A stretch of DNA of 7,761 bases from an uncultured Alphaproteobacteria bacterium (GTDB taxonomy: Bacteria; Pseudomonadota; Alphaproteobacteria; CASFRQ01; SAAU01): assembly GCA_949296785.1 (NCBI GenBank), contig CASFRQ010000174.1:1-7761 (forward strand), written 5' to 3'. This document shows, one piece after another, positions 1-6,076 of this stretch (position 1 is the first letter of the stretch; every line of letters begins with the position of its first letter). The notes beneath the pieces are model-generated. The model was not told the origin of the DNA, ran no database searches, and worked only from the letters and a program-made list of their open reading frames with translations. The position numbers were made by a program, and so were the translations under genes.

Positions 1-122
1 AGGCGGGCGGAGAGTAGTAACTGTCATTATAAAGCAGCTTGGTTTATTCGGAAGTTTTGTTTGTCCTTATTCGCCAAACTCCGCCCCCATGGGCGGTTAT
101 AATGAAACAGGTTACTACGCCT
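1..122. other. Folded element of unknown identity: candidate structured RNA or small inverted-repeat element, possibly cut by the window edge
   Basis: Nested complementary segments are seen directly: 14-21 pairs with 111-118 (8 bp, GTAGTAAC/GTTACTAC), 22-24 with 107-109 after a bulged G110, and 25-32 with 97-104 (8 bp, CATTATAA/TTATAATG) after bulged A105-A106. Bases 1-4 can extend the stem with 119-122. Inside, 81-86 (CCGCCC) forms a local hairpin with 91-96 (GGGCGG). The same GGGCGG also occurs at 5-10, so 81-86 could instead pair there, which would cross the main stem as a pseudoknot. I compared it by eye with tmRNA, RNase P RNA, SRP RNA, 5S rRNA and tRNA and found no convincing match. A TATAAT is present at 98-103, but it lies within the stem and has no good -35. 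The strand of transcription is unknown. It could also be a MITE-like element; no second copy is in the window. Confidence 0.4.
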
Positions 123-125
123 GGA

Positions 126-146
126 ATATTGGATTTCTCCCAATAT
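126..146. repeat. Small hairpin beside the folded element
   Basis: Bases 126-132 (ATATTGG) are the reverse complement of 140-146 (CCAATAT), with a 7-base loop. The hairpin lies 3 bases after the folded element at 1-122. It is followed on the plus strand by an A/T mixture and not a T run, so it is a poor intrinsic terminator. It could be a further helix of the same element. Confidence 0.35.
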
Positions 147-860
147 CTTATTAAAAAATAATAAAAATTATTCTATTTATCAAGTTTTATTTTTTATTTT
201 TTACTATTTAAGGTATTTTTTGAAAAACTCACCTATTTAAATATTGTTTTAAGAAAAAATGAAGAAGGATAAATAAAATGAATATCTTAATAGTTTCTTT
301 CCTTTTACATAACATATAAAACAGAAGGTAATTTTTATGATCTCACGATTTTTATTAACTTTTTCCAATCTGTAAAAATATTCGTTTTTTTTATGTTTTC
401 GTCATTCAGAGATACGTTTCTCCATAAAGAAGAGTTCTTGAAAGGAATTTTTAACTTAAAGAAGAGTTTTCTTTACAACTTAAAACGAAGTTGGATCAGT
501 TTATTATCTTTTTATTTTTAATGGCTTTTTCGTTTACTGTTGCTAAAGTTTTTTTTAGGATGCTTCTTAGCATTTCCTGAAACGTTGCGGCAGATAATCA
601 AGATTAATTTTTTTAGATATAATATACGAAATAAAGTATTTATCTCTCTGGAATTTTAGGGAGATGACTTTTCCTACAGGCTGTTTTTTGCATATATTTG
701 TTCTTCCGATATTTATTTTTGGAAGGGGATTGTTGCTTTGTCGTAAACTATTCATATCTTTTAAATGAATTTAAGGCTTAAGCTGAAAAATTACTTTTAT
801 GCCTTCAAATCTTTTTTTATGAAAGATAGTCAAAAGAGAAAAAGAAGATTTATAAAAATT
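147..860. other. AT-rich stretch without a convincing gene
   Basis: About 700 bases of very AT-rich DNA. The two open frames of 62 codons that touch it (567-755 minus, 765-953 plus) lack a ribosome binding site, and the plus one runs through the terminator at 861-882, so I do not call them. Two tiny frames do have purine-rich Shine-Dalgarno-like sequences about 9 bases upstream: 278-319 (13 residues) and 337-375 (12 residues). A frame of 42 residues at 393-521 has none. A 12-base direct repeat, TAAAGAAGAGTT, occurs at 425-436 and 457-468. A short hairpin is formed by 476-481 and 488-493. The stretch may be decayed coding DNA or an untranslated region. Confidence 0.5.
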
Positions 861-889
861 GGGGCGGCCGAAAAGCCGCCCCTTTTTTT
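852..889 (-). terminator. Strong bidirectional intrinsic terminator after ppdK
   Basis: An 8-bp GC-only stem, GGGGCGGC (861-868) with GCCGCCCC (875-882), encloses the 6-base loop 869-874. On the minus strand it lies 38 bases past the ppdK stop and is followed by AATTTTTATA (the complement of 851-860). On the plus strand the stem is followed by seven T (883-889), so it can also stop transcription arriving from the left. It is the strongest stem in the window by base content. Confidence 0.88.
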
Positions 890-919
890 CAGACTTTTTC
901 AAATCCTTGAAGAATTTTC

Positions 920-3589
920 TTATTTCTTTCTCGGATTTTCAATTTCCGCCTGAGCCGCCGCCAAACGCGCGATAGGCACGCGGTACGGCGAACAGGAAAC
1001 ATAAGTCAGCCCGATGTTGTGGCAGAACTTCACAGTGGCAGGATCGCCGCCGTGTTCGCCGCAAATGCCCAACTTAATGTTCGGGCGGGTGGACTTACCT
1101 TTTTCCACGGCCATTTTAACCATGGAGCCGACACCTTCCTGATCCAAAGAGGCAAACGGATCTTTTTCATAAATTCCCTTCGCCACATATTCGGGCAGGA
1201 AAGATCCGGCATCGTCACGGCTCATCCCCAAAGTTGTCTGGGTCAGGTCGTTCGTTCCGAAGCTGAAGAATTCGGCCGTTTCGGCAATCTTGTCCGCAAC
1301 GACGCAAGCTCTCGGCAATTCAATCATTGTACCGATGTGGTACTTTAACTGTACACCGGCTTCTTTCATCACTTCTTCGGCGGTTTTAACTACGGCCGCT
1401 GTCGCGATATCCAGCTCTTTTTTGGAACCTACCAACGGACTCATCACTTCCGGTTCAATCGTGACGCCTTCTTTCTTTGAAAATTCAATCGCCGCTTCAA
1501 AAATGGCACGCGCCTGCATTTCGTTGATTTCCGGATAGGTCAGTCCCAAACGGCATCCTCTGTGGCCCAGCATCGGGTTCGCTTCATGCAGCTGCGCCGT
1601 TCTGGCTCTCACAACATCCACGGAAATACCCAGTTCTTTGGCGACTTCTTCCTGTTCTTCCCGTTTGTTCGGTAAGAACTCGTGTAAAGGCGGGTCTAAC
1701 AAACGAACCGTTACCGGCAATCCTTTCATAATCGTGAACAGGTCAATGAAGTCCTGTCTTTGATACGGAAGGAGCTTATCCAACGCTTTGCGACGATCTT
1801 CTTCTGTTGTGGACAGAATCATCTGGCGCATATGAATAATGCGTTTCGGGTCAAAGAACATATGTTCCGTTCTGGCCAAGCCGATACCTTCGGCGCCGAA
1901 ATTACGAGCCGCTTGCGCGTCCATCGGCGTTTCAGCATTTGTACGAACGCCCAAGGATTTCACTTCGTCAACCCAGCTCATAAACTTACCGAAGTTGCCG
2001 GTCATTTCAGGTTGCACCAGTTTCATGGCACCCTTGATGACTTCGCCTGTGCTGCCGTCCAAAGAAAGCATATCGCCTTCTTTCAAAACCAGATCACCGA
2101 CCGTCAAGGTTTTGGCGTCATAGTCAATCTTGATACCGGGTACGCCGGAAACACAAGGTTTGCCCATACCTCTGGCAACCACGGCCGCATGGGAGGTCAT
2201 GCCGCCTCTGGCCGTTAAAATACCTTCGGAAACATGCATGCCGCTGATGTCTTCCGGAGAAGTTTCAACGCGGACGAGAACGACTTTGCGTCCTTCTTCT
2301 TTCGCTTTTTCCGCATCCTGCGCGGAGAAGACAATCTGTCCGACAGCGGCACCCGGAGAAGCGGGAAGCCCCTTCGCGATAACATCTCTTTTCGCGCCTT
2401 TTTCAAACATCGGGTGCAACAGCTGATCCAAAGCGGAAGCATCCAAACGCATAATCGCCGTTTTCTTGTCAATCAGACCTTCTTCAGCCTGTTCTACGGC
2501 GATTCTCAAAGCCGCAGCGCCCGTTCTTTTCCCGTTACGGGTCTGAAGCATCCACAACTTGCCGTCCTGGATAGTGAATTCCATGTCTTGCATGTCTTTG
2601 TAATGCTGTTCCAGAGTGTGGCGAATGCCGTCCAATTGTTTAAAGGTTTCCGGGAATTCCTCTTCCATGGAAGGAAGGTCAACCCCACGGCGTTCCTTAA
2701 CGATTTTTGTCATCGGCTGCGGCGTGCGGATACCGGCCACCACATCTTCGCCCTGCGCATTCTTTAAGTATTCGCCGTAGAAAATGTTTTCGCCGGTCGC
2801 CGGGTCTCTGGTAAAGCAAACGCCTGTCGCAGAATTATCGCCGGAGTTACCGAACACCATCGCCTGGACATTAACGGCCGTTCCCCATGTTTCGGGAATG
2901 TTGTTCATCTTTCTGTAGTAAATGGCTCTTTCCACCATCCAGGAAGAGAACACCGCGCCGATGCCGCCCCATAATTGTTCAAACGGATCCTGCGGAACGG
3001 GTTTTCCTTCTTTATCGCAGATTTCTTTGTACTCGGCAATAACTTCTTTCAGCTGATCAACCGTCATCTGATTGTCAAACTGATAGCCGTTTTCTTCGCG
3101 AACCCTGTCCAACACTTTTTCAAACAAGGAGCTGTGAACGCCCAGAACCACGTCCGCATACATTTGCAGGAAACGACGGTAGCTGTCGTAAGCGAATTTT
3201 TCATTGCCGGATTTTTTCGCCAGGCCGATGACGGTTTTGTCATTCAAGCCCAGGTTCAAAATCGTATCCATCATACCCGGCATAGAAACACGGGCGCCGG
3301 AACGAACGGAGAACAGAAGAGGATTTTCTTCATCGCCGAACTTGCGGCCCAATTTTTCCTCTACTTCTTTCAAAGCGGTCAAAACCTGTTCTTTTAAATC
3401 CGCCGGATAGGTGTGATTGTTTTCATAATAATATGTGCAGACTTCCGTCGTAATCGTAAATCCCGGAGGAACGGGAATGCCGATACTGCTCATTTCCGCC
3501 AGGTTGGCGCCTTTGCCGCCCAGCAGGTTACGCATGTCGGCGCGGCCTTCGGCCTTTCCGTCTCCAAAAGTATAAACCCATTTTGTCAT
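920..3589 (-). CDS. ppdK: Pyruvate, phosphate dikinase (PPDK)
   Basis: PPDK is a cytoplasmic enzyme that interconverts pyruvate, ATP and phosphate with PEP, AMP and pyrophosphate. The 889 residues match the usual bacterial length of about 870-890, so the gene is complete. The N-terminal ATP-grasp nucleotide-binding half covers roughly residues 1-360 (glycine-rich GGKGANL at 24-30; TGVCFTRDPATG at 255-266). The swivelling phosphohistidine domain is about 400-520, with GGMTSHAAV at 462-470 and catalytic His467; Thr465 is at the position phosphorylated by the regulatory protein in plant enzymes. The C-terminal TIM barrel that binds PEP and pyruvate is about 540-885, with LARTEHMF at 571-578 and the acid-base Cys843 in CGEHGGDP. 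All expected active-site motifs are present. The start is supported by AGAGG 9 bases upstream. The gene is more G+C-rich than its surroundings, which suggests conserved, well-expressed coding sequence. Direction (gluconeogenic or glycolytic) cannot be read from the sequence. Confidence 0.98.
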   Translation of the reverse strand: MTKWVYTFGDGKAEGRADMRNLLGGKGANLAEMSSIGIPVPPGFTITTEVCTYYYENNHTYPADLKEQVLTALKEVEEKLGRKFGDEENPLLFSVRSGARVSMPGMMDTILNLGLNDKTVIGLAKKSGNEKFAYDSYRRFLQMYADVVLGVHSSLFEKVLDRVREENGYQFDNQMTVDQLKEVIAEYKEICDKEGKPVPQDPFEQLWGGIGAVFSSWMVERAIYYRKMNNIPETWGTAVNVQAMVFGNSGDNSATGVCFTRDPATGENIFYGEYLKNAQGEDVVAGIRTPQPMTKIVKERRGVDLPSMEEEFPETFKQLDGIRHTLEQHYKDMQDMEFTIQDGKLWMLQTRNGKRTGAAALRIAVEQAEEGLIDKKTAIMRLDASALDQLLHPMFEKGAKRDVIAKGLPASPGAAVGQIVFSAQDAEKAKEEGRKVVLVRVETSPEDISGMHVSEGILTARGGMTSHAAVVARGMGKPCVSGVPGIKIDYDAKTLTVGDLVLKEGDMLSLDGSTGEVIKGAMKLVQPEMTGNFGKFMSWVDEVKSLGVRTNAETPMDAQAARNFGAEGIGLARTEHMFFDPKRIIHMRQMILSTTEEDRRKALDKLLPYQRQDFIDLFTIMKGLPVTVRLLDPPLHEFLPNKREEQEEVAKELGISVDVVRARTAQLHEANPMLGHRGCRLGLTYPEINEMQARAIFEAAIEFSKKEGVTIEPEVMSPLVGSKKELDIATAAVVKTAEEVMKEAGVQLKYHIGTMIELPRACVVADKIAETAEFFSFGTNDLTQTTLGMSRDDAGSFLPEYVAKGIYEKDPFASLDQEGVGSMVKMAVEKGKSTRPNIKLGICGEHGGDPATVKFCHNIGLTYVSCSPYRVPIARLAAAQAEIENPRKK

Positions 3590-3598
3590 GGACTTGAA

Positions 3599-3603
3599 CC
3601 TCT
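3599..3603 (-). promoter_or_regulatory. Ribosome binding site of ppdK
   Basis: The minus strand reads AGAGG here, 9 bases before the ATG at 3589-3587. It supports the start giving the N-terminus MTKWVYTFGDG, which is also where PPDK proteins normally begin. Confidence 0.7.
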
Positions 3604-3689
3604 ATTTAATTGTTAAAACCATAAAATATCCGTCCCGTTCCCGAGGCGGGGTAAAAAAACAATCGGAATGGATATTTTTTTACCCAAAT

Positions 3690-3718
3690 TTTGTACCACT
3701 TTTATTTTTTAAAGACAA
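3690..3718 (-). promoter_or_regulatory. Candidate promoter for ppdK
   Basis: On the minus strand TTGTCT (3718-3713) is followed by a 17-base spacer and TACAAA (3695-3690). A TG dinucleotide sits one base before TACAAA, giving an extended -10. Each hexamer matches the sigma-70 consensus at four of six positions. A start point near 3683 would leave a leader of about 95 bases containing a short GC-rich CCCG/CGGG inverted repeat around 3634-3650. The -35 overlaps the end of the broken frame at 3709-3930. In DNA this AT-rich, a chance match is possible. Confidence 0.3.
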
Positions 3719-3930
3719 GCGGTTTTTTTCAGATTTATTCCGTTTTTTACATGTCTTTCCAAAATACGGACGATAAACTTTAAGGGGGAGATCCTGTTCC
3801 CGTCGGCGTCATATCGGCGGAAATTGTTCTGATAATATTCTTCTGTCTGAGTCCCCTCGGTAGTTTTGACTGTTTTTTAACCTTCAAATTCTTTTTCAAG
3901 TTTTGTTATGGAACATTCTTCTTTTATCAT
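3709..3930 (-). pseudogene. Small reading frame interrupted by one in-frame ochre codon; possible decayed gene
   Basis: From ATG at 3930-3928 the minus strand encodes 17 residues (MIKEECSITKLEKEFEG), meets TAA at 3879-3877, then stays open for 55 more codons to TAA at 3711-3709. The second part has no usable early start codon, yet its composition is protein-like (for example EEYYQNNFRRYDADGNRI, then PLKFIVRILERHVKNG). A single CAA-to-TAA transition would restore a 73-residue frame. No Shine-Dalgarno sequence precedes the ATG, and an in-frame stop lies just upstream at 3957-3955. The C-terminal PLKFIVRIL weakly resembles PFTRIVRKIL near the end of the neighbouring 209-residue protein, so it could be the remnant of a related gene. 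This is an inference from a short match. A sequencing error at the ochre codon is also possible. Confidence 0.4.
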
Positions 3931-3983
3931 TATATATGCTTTATATTTTTTAGATTATATTCTAAACGGGGACGGATTTTTCT

Positions 3984-4613
3984 TTATCTTTCGCGTTCTT
4001 TCTCCGAATAACGGGCCAAGAGTATTTTTCGGACGATTCTTGTGAAAGGTTGTTTTATTTTTTTGATAACGGATATTTCGGTTGTTTTATTTAAGGTTTT
4101 TTCCTTCATCTCCGGTGAAGGATTTTCTTTTTCTTTTGAAAAGAGCACCGCCTCCGTACCATTTGAATAGAGCATTTTTCTTAAAGCCAGCTCCCCTTTT
4201 TTATAAAAACTGACTTCTTTTCCTTTCTTCAGATAACGGATAATAAAATTTTTTTCACCGCGATTGTTGAAAAATTGTTTTTCTTTTATTTGTCCTTCCG
4301 GTGTGCAGATGGTGTATTCACTCAGCTTAAAATCTTTAAATCTCCGGTCAAAAATAACTTTTTCGGAGTCTTTTTTTTCGTTTCGCGTATCATATTCAAG
4401 AACTCGTGAAATTTCACCATTTTCCCCATAAGAAAAAAGGCCGATGTAAGAGAGGGTCGGAATACTTACCATTTCTATTTTATCAAGGGCGTAAATCCAT
4501 GTTTTTTCTCCGTCATACAAGCGGGTAGATTTATTTGTAAAAGGGGAGTTTTTGATTTTCTCCAGCTCCGTACTCAGGTATTTTAATGTTCTTTCCGTAT
4601 CTTTATTATTCAT
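3984..4613 (-). CDS. Unrecognised 209-residue, lysine-rich protein
   Basis: I do not recognise a family. The protein has no signal peptide or membrane segment, so it is probably cytoplasmic. It is rich in Lys and Glu. The N-terminus (1-30) looks helical. Residues about 30-160 alternate short hydrophobic and charged stretches with turns such as YGENGE, TPEGQ and NNRGEK, which suggests a beta-rich region made of repeated strands. A low-complexity, Lys/Glu-rich linker follows (about 158-178), then a strongly basic C-terminal helix (KKIKQPFTRIVRKILLARYSEK) that could bind nucleic acid or a membrane surface. AAGGA 9 bases before the ATG supports the start. It lies 95 bases downstream of the HAD gene and upstream of ppdK, all on the minus strand. 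The gene is markedly AT-rich compared with ppdK, as expected for a poorly conserved or acquired gene. It is probably a real gene, because it is long, has a good binding site and is followed on the same strand by related-looking debris. Confidence 0.8.
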   Translation of the reverse strand: MNNKDTERTLKYLSTELEKIKNSPFTNKSTRLYDGEKTWIYALDKIEMVSIPTLSYIGLFSYGENGEISRVLEYDTRNEKKDSEKVIFDRRFKDFKLSEYTICTPEGQIKEKQFFNNRGEKNFIIRYLKKGKEVSFYKKGELALRKMLYSNGTEAVLFSKEKENPSPEMKEKTLNKTTEISVIKKIKQPFTRIVRKILLARYSEKERER

Positions 4614-4634
4614 TTTTTTATTTCCTTACTTTTT

Positions 4635-4647
4635 CCGCCTAAGGCGG
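4635..4647 (-). promoter_or_regulatory. Short GC-rich hairpin just upstream of a ribosome binding site
   Basis: CCGCC (4635-4639) and GGCGG (4643-4647) enclose a 3-base loop. On the minus strand the hairpin ends 7 bases before the AAGGA of the 209-residue gene and is followed by AAAAAG, so it is not a terminator for the HAD transcript. It could protect the 5' end of an mRNA or affect translation. No partner sequence that would hide the binding site is visible. Confidence 0.3.
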
Positions 4648-4708
4648 CAGAATCTTTGAACGCCCTCATTTTAGAGAAGCGCTTAAATTTTCTGATATTT
4701 TCAATTCA

Positions 4709-5359
4709 TTAATTTTTATTCGGTAAGACTTCCACAAGATAGCCCTTGATGCTGGCGGCTGCGGCTCCTTGGATATCTTTTATTGGATTGTCGCCGACCA
4801 TAATGGCTTTTTCTGGTTGGATTTTAAGCTTTTCTAAAGCTTTTCGGAAGATTTCCGGATGAGGTTTATCGCAAAAGACCTCATCATTTGTGACAATGAA
4901 GTCAATATATTTTTCCAGCTTCATTTTTTGCAATTTCTTTGCCTGGATATTTCCGAACATGTCCGAAACAAGGCAGACGGGTATATTGTTCTCTTTTGCT
5001 TTTTTTAGAAAGGCGAGAGCCTCTTTGTCCGGGCGGATATGTCCTATGAAATAGTCCCAAAAGGAAGACTCCGTTTTTTCGGCTAAAGCCCATGCCTGCG
5101 GTACATTCCTTTCTTCAAGCATTTGGCGAAAAATCTGAAAACGCGAATGATCGGAGGGCCTGCCTTTTTCCATGTTTTTTTTCAAAAGGGAAGTGTACTG
5201 ACTGAAAAAAGATTCAAAATCAATATATTTTCTTATATGTTTGTGCGCTTTACGAGAGGCGCGCCTGTTCATTCCCGAAAAGTCATAAAGTGTATTGTCC
5301 AGGTCAATTAAAATACCTTTTACGCCTGATAAATCTATCAAAGGAAATTTTAAAGGCAT
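4709..5359 (-). CDS. HAD-superfamily hydrolase, subfamily IA (probable small-molecule phosphatase)
   Basis: A Mg-dependent phosphohydrolase that works through an aspartyl-phosphate intermediate. All four HAD motifs are present: motif I ILIDLDNTLYD with nucleophile Asp19 and acid-base Asp21; motif II Ser132 in CLVSDMFG; motif III Lys165 in CDKPHPEIF; motif IV GDNPIKD with Asp190 and Asp195. The mainly helical stretch 24-105 between motifs I and II is the C1 cap, as in subfamily IA (phosphoglycolate phosphatase, YjjG-type nucleotidases). The 216-residue length is typical and the gene is complete. Substrate cannot be told from the motifs; nucleoside monophosphates, phosphoglycolate or sugar phosphates are all possible. 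The start is supported by GGAG 6 bases upstream of the ATG. It is the first gene of the minus-strand run and is divergent from the gene at 5606. Confidence 0.93.
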   Translation of the reverse strand: MPLKFPLIDLSGVKGILIDLDNTLYDFSGMNRRASRKAHKHIRKYIDFESFFSQYTSLLKKNMEKGRPSDHSRFQIFRQMLEERNVPQAWALAEKTESSFWDYFIGHIRPDKEALAFLKKAKENNIPVCLVSDMFGNIQAKKLQKMKLEKYIDFIVTNDEVFCDKPHPEIFRKALEKLKIQPEKAIMVGDNPIKDIQGAAAASIKGYLVEVLPNKN

Positions 5360-5428
5360 CTGTTTCTCCGTTATTTAACCGTTTTCTTTTTTCTATTTTA
5401 CGACTTGCCCAAAGCAATCATAAAGACG

Positions 5429-5444
5429 CCGGCTTTGAAGCCGG
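5429..5444. repeat. GC-rich hairpin in the divergent intergenic region
   Basis: CCGGCT (5429-5434) and AGCCGG (5439-5444) form a 6-bp stem around the loop TTGA. It lies between two divergent genes (HAD on minus, 116-residue protein on plus). It has no T run directly after it on either strand, so a terminator role is unlikely. It may be a regulatory site or a leader hairpin of the HAD transcript. Confidence 0.35.
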
Positions 5445-5605
5445 ACGGAAAAGAAAAAATCATACTCTTATTTTTTAGCGCTTTTAACTTTTTTTTTGAG
5501 TGTTGTCAAATAGAAAATAGTTTAAAGGAAATTAATTTTTTGCTGGATTTTTTCCATAAAATGATTTATCCCTGAAATATGGAAGTCAAAGAGAAAGGTC
5601 ATATA

Positions 5606-5956
5606 ATGAGTGCAATGGTAGAAGTTGAAAATCATTATGATATACTGAAAAACAGCGAAGGGGAGCTTTTGGTCGCGATTAAGGCGCGGATGGGCGGCTC
5701 CGAAAGGCCGAAGATTTTATATGACGGGCAGGATCAAGCTCTTTTATACCGCAGTGTGGATCAAACGATTGTTCTGGATTATATTAATCCGGGGGTGCGT
5801 GAAACTTTTGCTAATATCAGGCAAGTTCTCGTTGTTGAATTGAGGGATGACGATATCGTGCGTGAATATATGGTGCCGGTCAGGCGCGTTGCGAAGTTGC
5901 CGGTCCCCGGGGAAATTGCATCAATTGCCATGGATGCTTTGGATAAAATTCAGTAG
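5606..5956 (+). CDS. Unrecognised 116-residue protein, single-gene transcription unit
   Basis: I do not recognise a family. The chosen start is the ATG at 5606, which has AAAGG 7 bases upstream. The longer frame from ATG 5579 (125 residues) has no binding site. The protein has no signal peptide, membrane segment or cysteines. Its pattern is that of a compact, soluble domain: acidic N-terminus (VEVENHYDIL), strands around LLVAIKARMGG, KILYDGQDQALLYR and TIVLDYINPG, a helix, then QVLVVELRDDDIVREYMVPV, and a short C-terminal helix (IASIAMDALDKI). The regular alternation suggests a mostly beta fold of about 100 residues. Codon use and G+C content are closer to ppdK than to the 209-residue gene, which suggests a resident conserved gene. 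A strong terminator follows 14 bases after the stop, so it is probably transcribed alone. Confidence 0.88.
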   Translation: MSAMVEVENHYDILKNSEGELLVAIKARMGGSERPKILYDGQDQALLYRSVDQTIVLDYINPGVRETFANIRQVLVVELRDDDIVREYMVPVRRVAKLPVPGEIASIAMDALDKIQ

Positions 5957-5970
5957 GCGGGAGTGTTTTG

Positions 5971-6011
5971 AAAAGCCCTTTTTGATTTCAAAAGGGCTTT
6001 TTTCTTTTTTT
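5971..6011 (+). terminator. Intrinsic terminator after the 116-residue gene
   Basis: A 12-bp stem, AAAAGCCCTTTT (5971-5982) with AAAAGGGCTTTT (5990-6001), encloses the 7-base loop 5983-5989. It is followed by T-rich sequence broken only by one C at 6004. It separates the 116-residue gene from the prepilin peptidase gene, so the latter needs its own promoter or read-through. The A run before the stem makes it potentially active on the minus strand as well. Confidence 0.9.
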
Positions 6012-6076
6012 AGTTTTTTCTTTTTTAGCATTTGTTTCCTTGATGCTTTTTAAAGATTTTTTCGGAGGGATGTCTT

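Noticed and set aside
12..26. GAGAGTAG-TAACTG-TCA resembles the 3' region of 5S rRNA
   Set aside because: The similarity covers about 15 bases only, the 5' strand of the 5S closing helix is absent, and the bases pair better with 107-118.
567..755. Open frame of 62 codons on the minus strand downstream of ppdK
   Set aside because: It has no ribosome binding site, lies in AT-rich DNA beyond the ppdK terminator, and its lysine/isoleucine-rich composition is what random AT-rich sequence gives.
765..953. Open frame of 62 codons on the plus strand
   Set aside because: It has no ribosome binding site, runs through the strong hairpin at 861-882 and overlaps the 3' end of ppdK on the other strand.
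2234..2767. 177-codon plus-strand frame antisense to ppdK, with several others between 1019 and 3616
   Set aside because: They are opposite-strand shadows of a well-conserved, G+C-richer gene. Their residue patterns match no family and none has a sensible binding site and neighbour context.
3949..3968. TTTAGA/TCTAAA inverted repeat after the 209-residue gene as a terminator
   Set aside because: The stem is only 6 bp and nearly all A/T, and on the minus strand it is followed by A's and not T's.
4677..5482. AGCGCT occurring at 4678-4683 and again at 5477-5482 as a shared operator
   Set aside because: A 6-base palindrome found twice is not enough evidence, and neither copy sits at a recognisable promoter.
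5503..5568. Possible promoters for the 116-residue gene (TTGTCA at 5503, TTGCTG at 5540)
   Set aside because: No acceptable -10 lies 16-18 bases downstream of either, so I do not call one.
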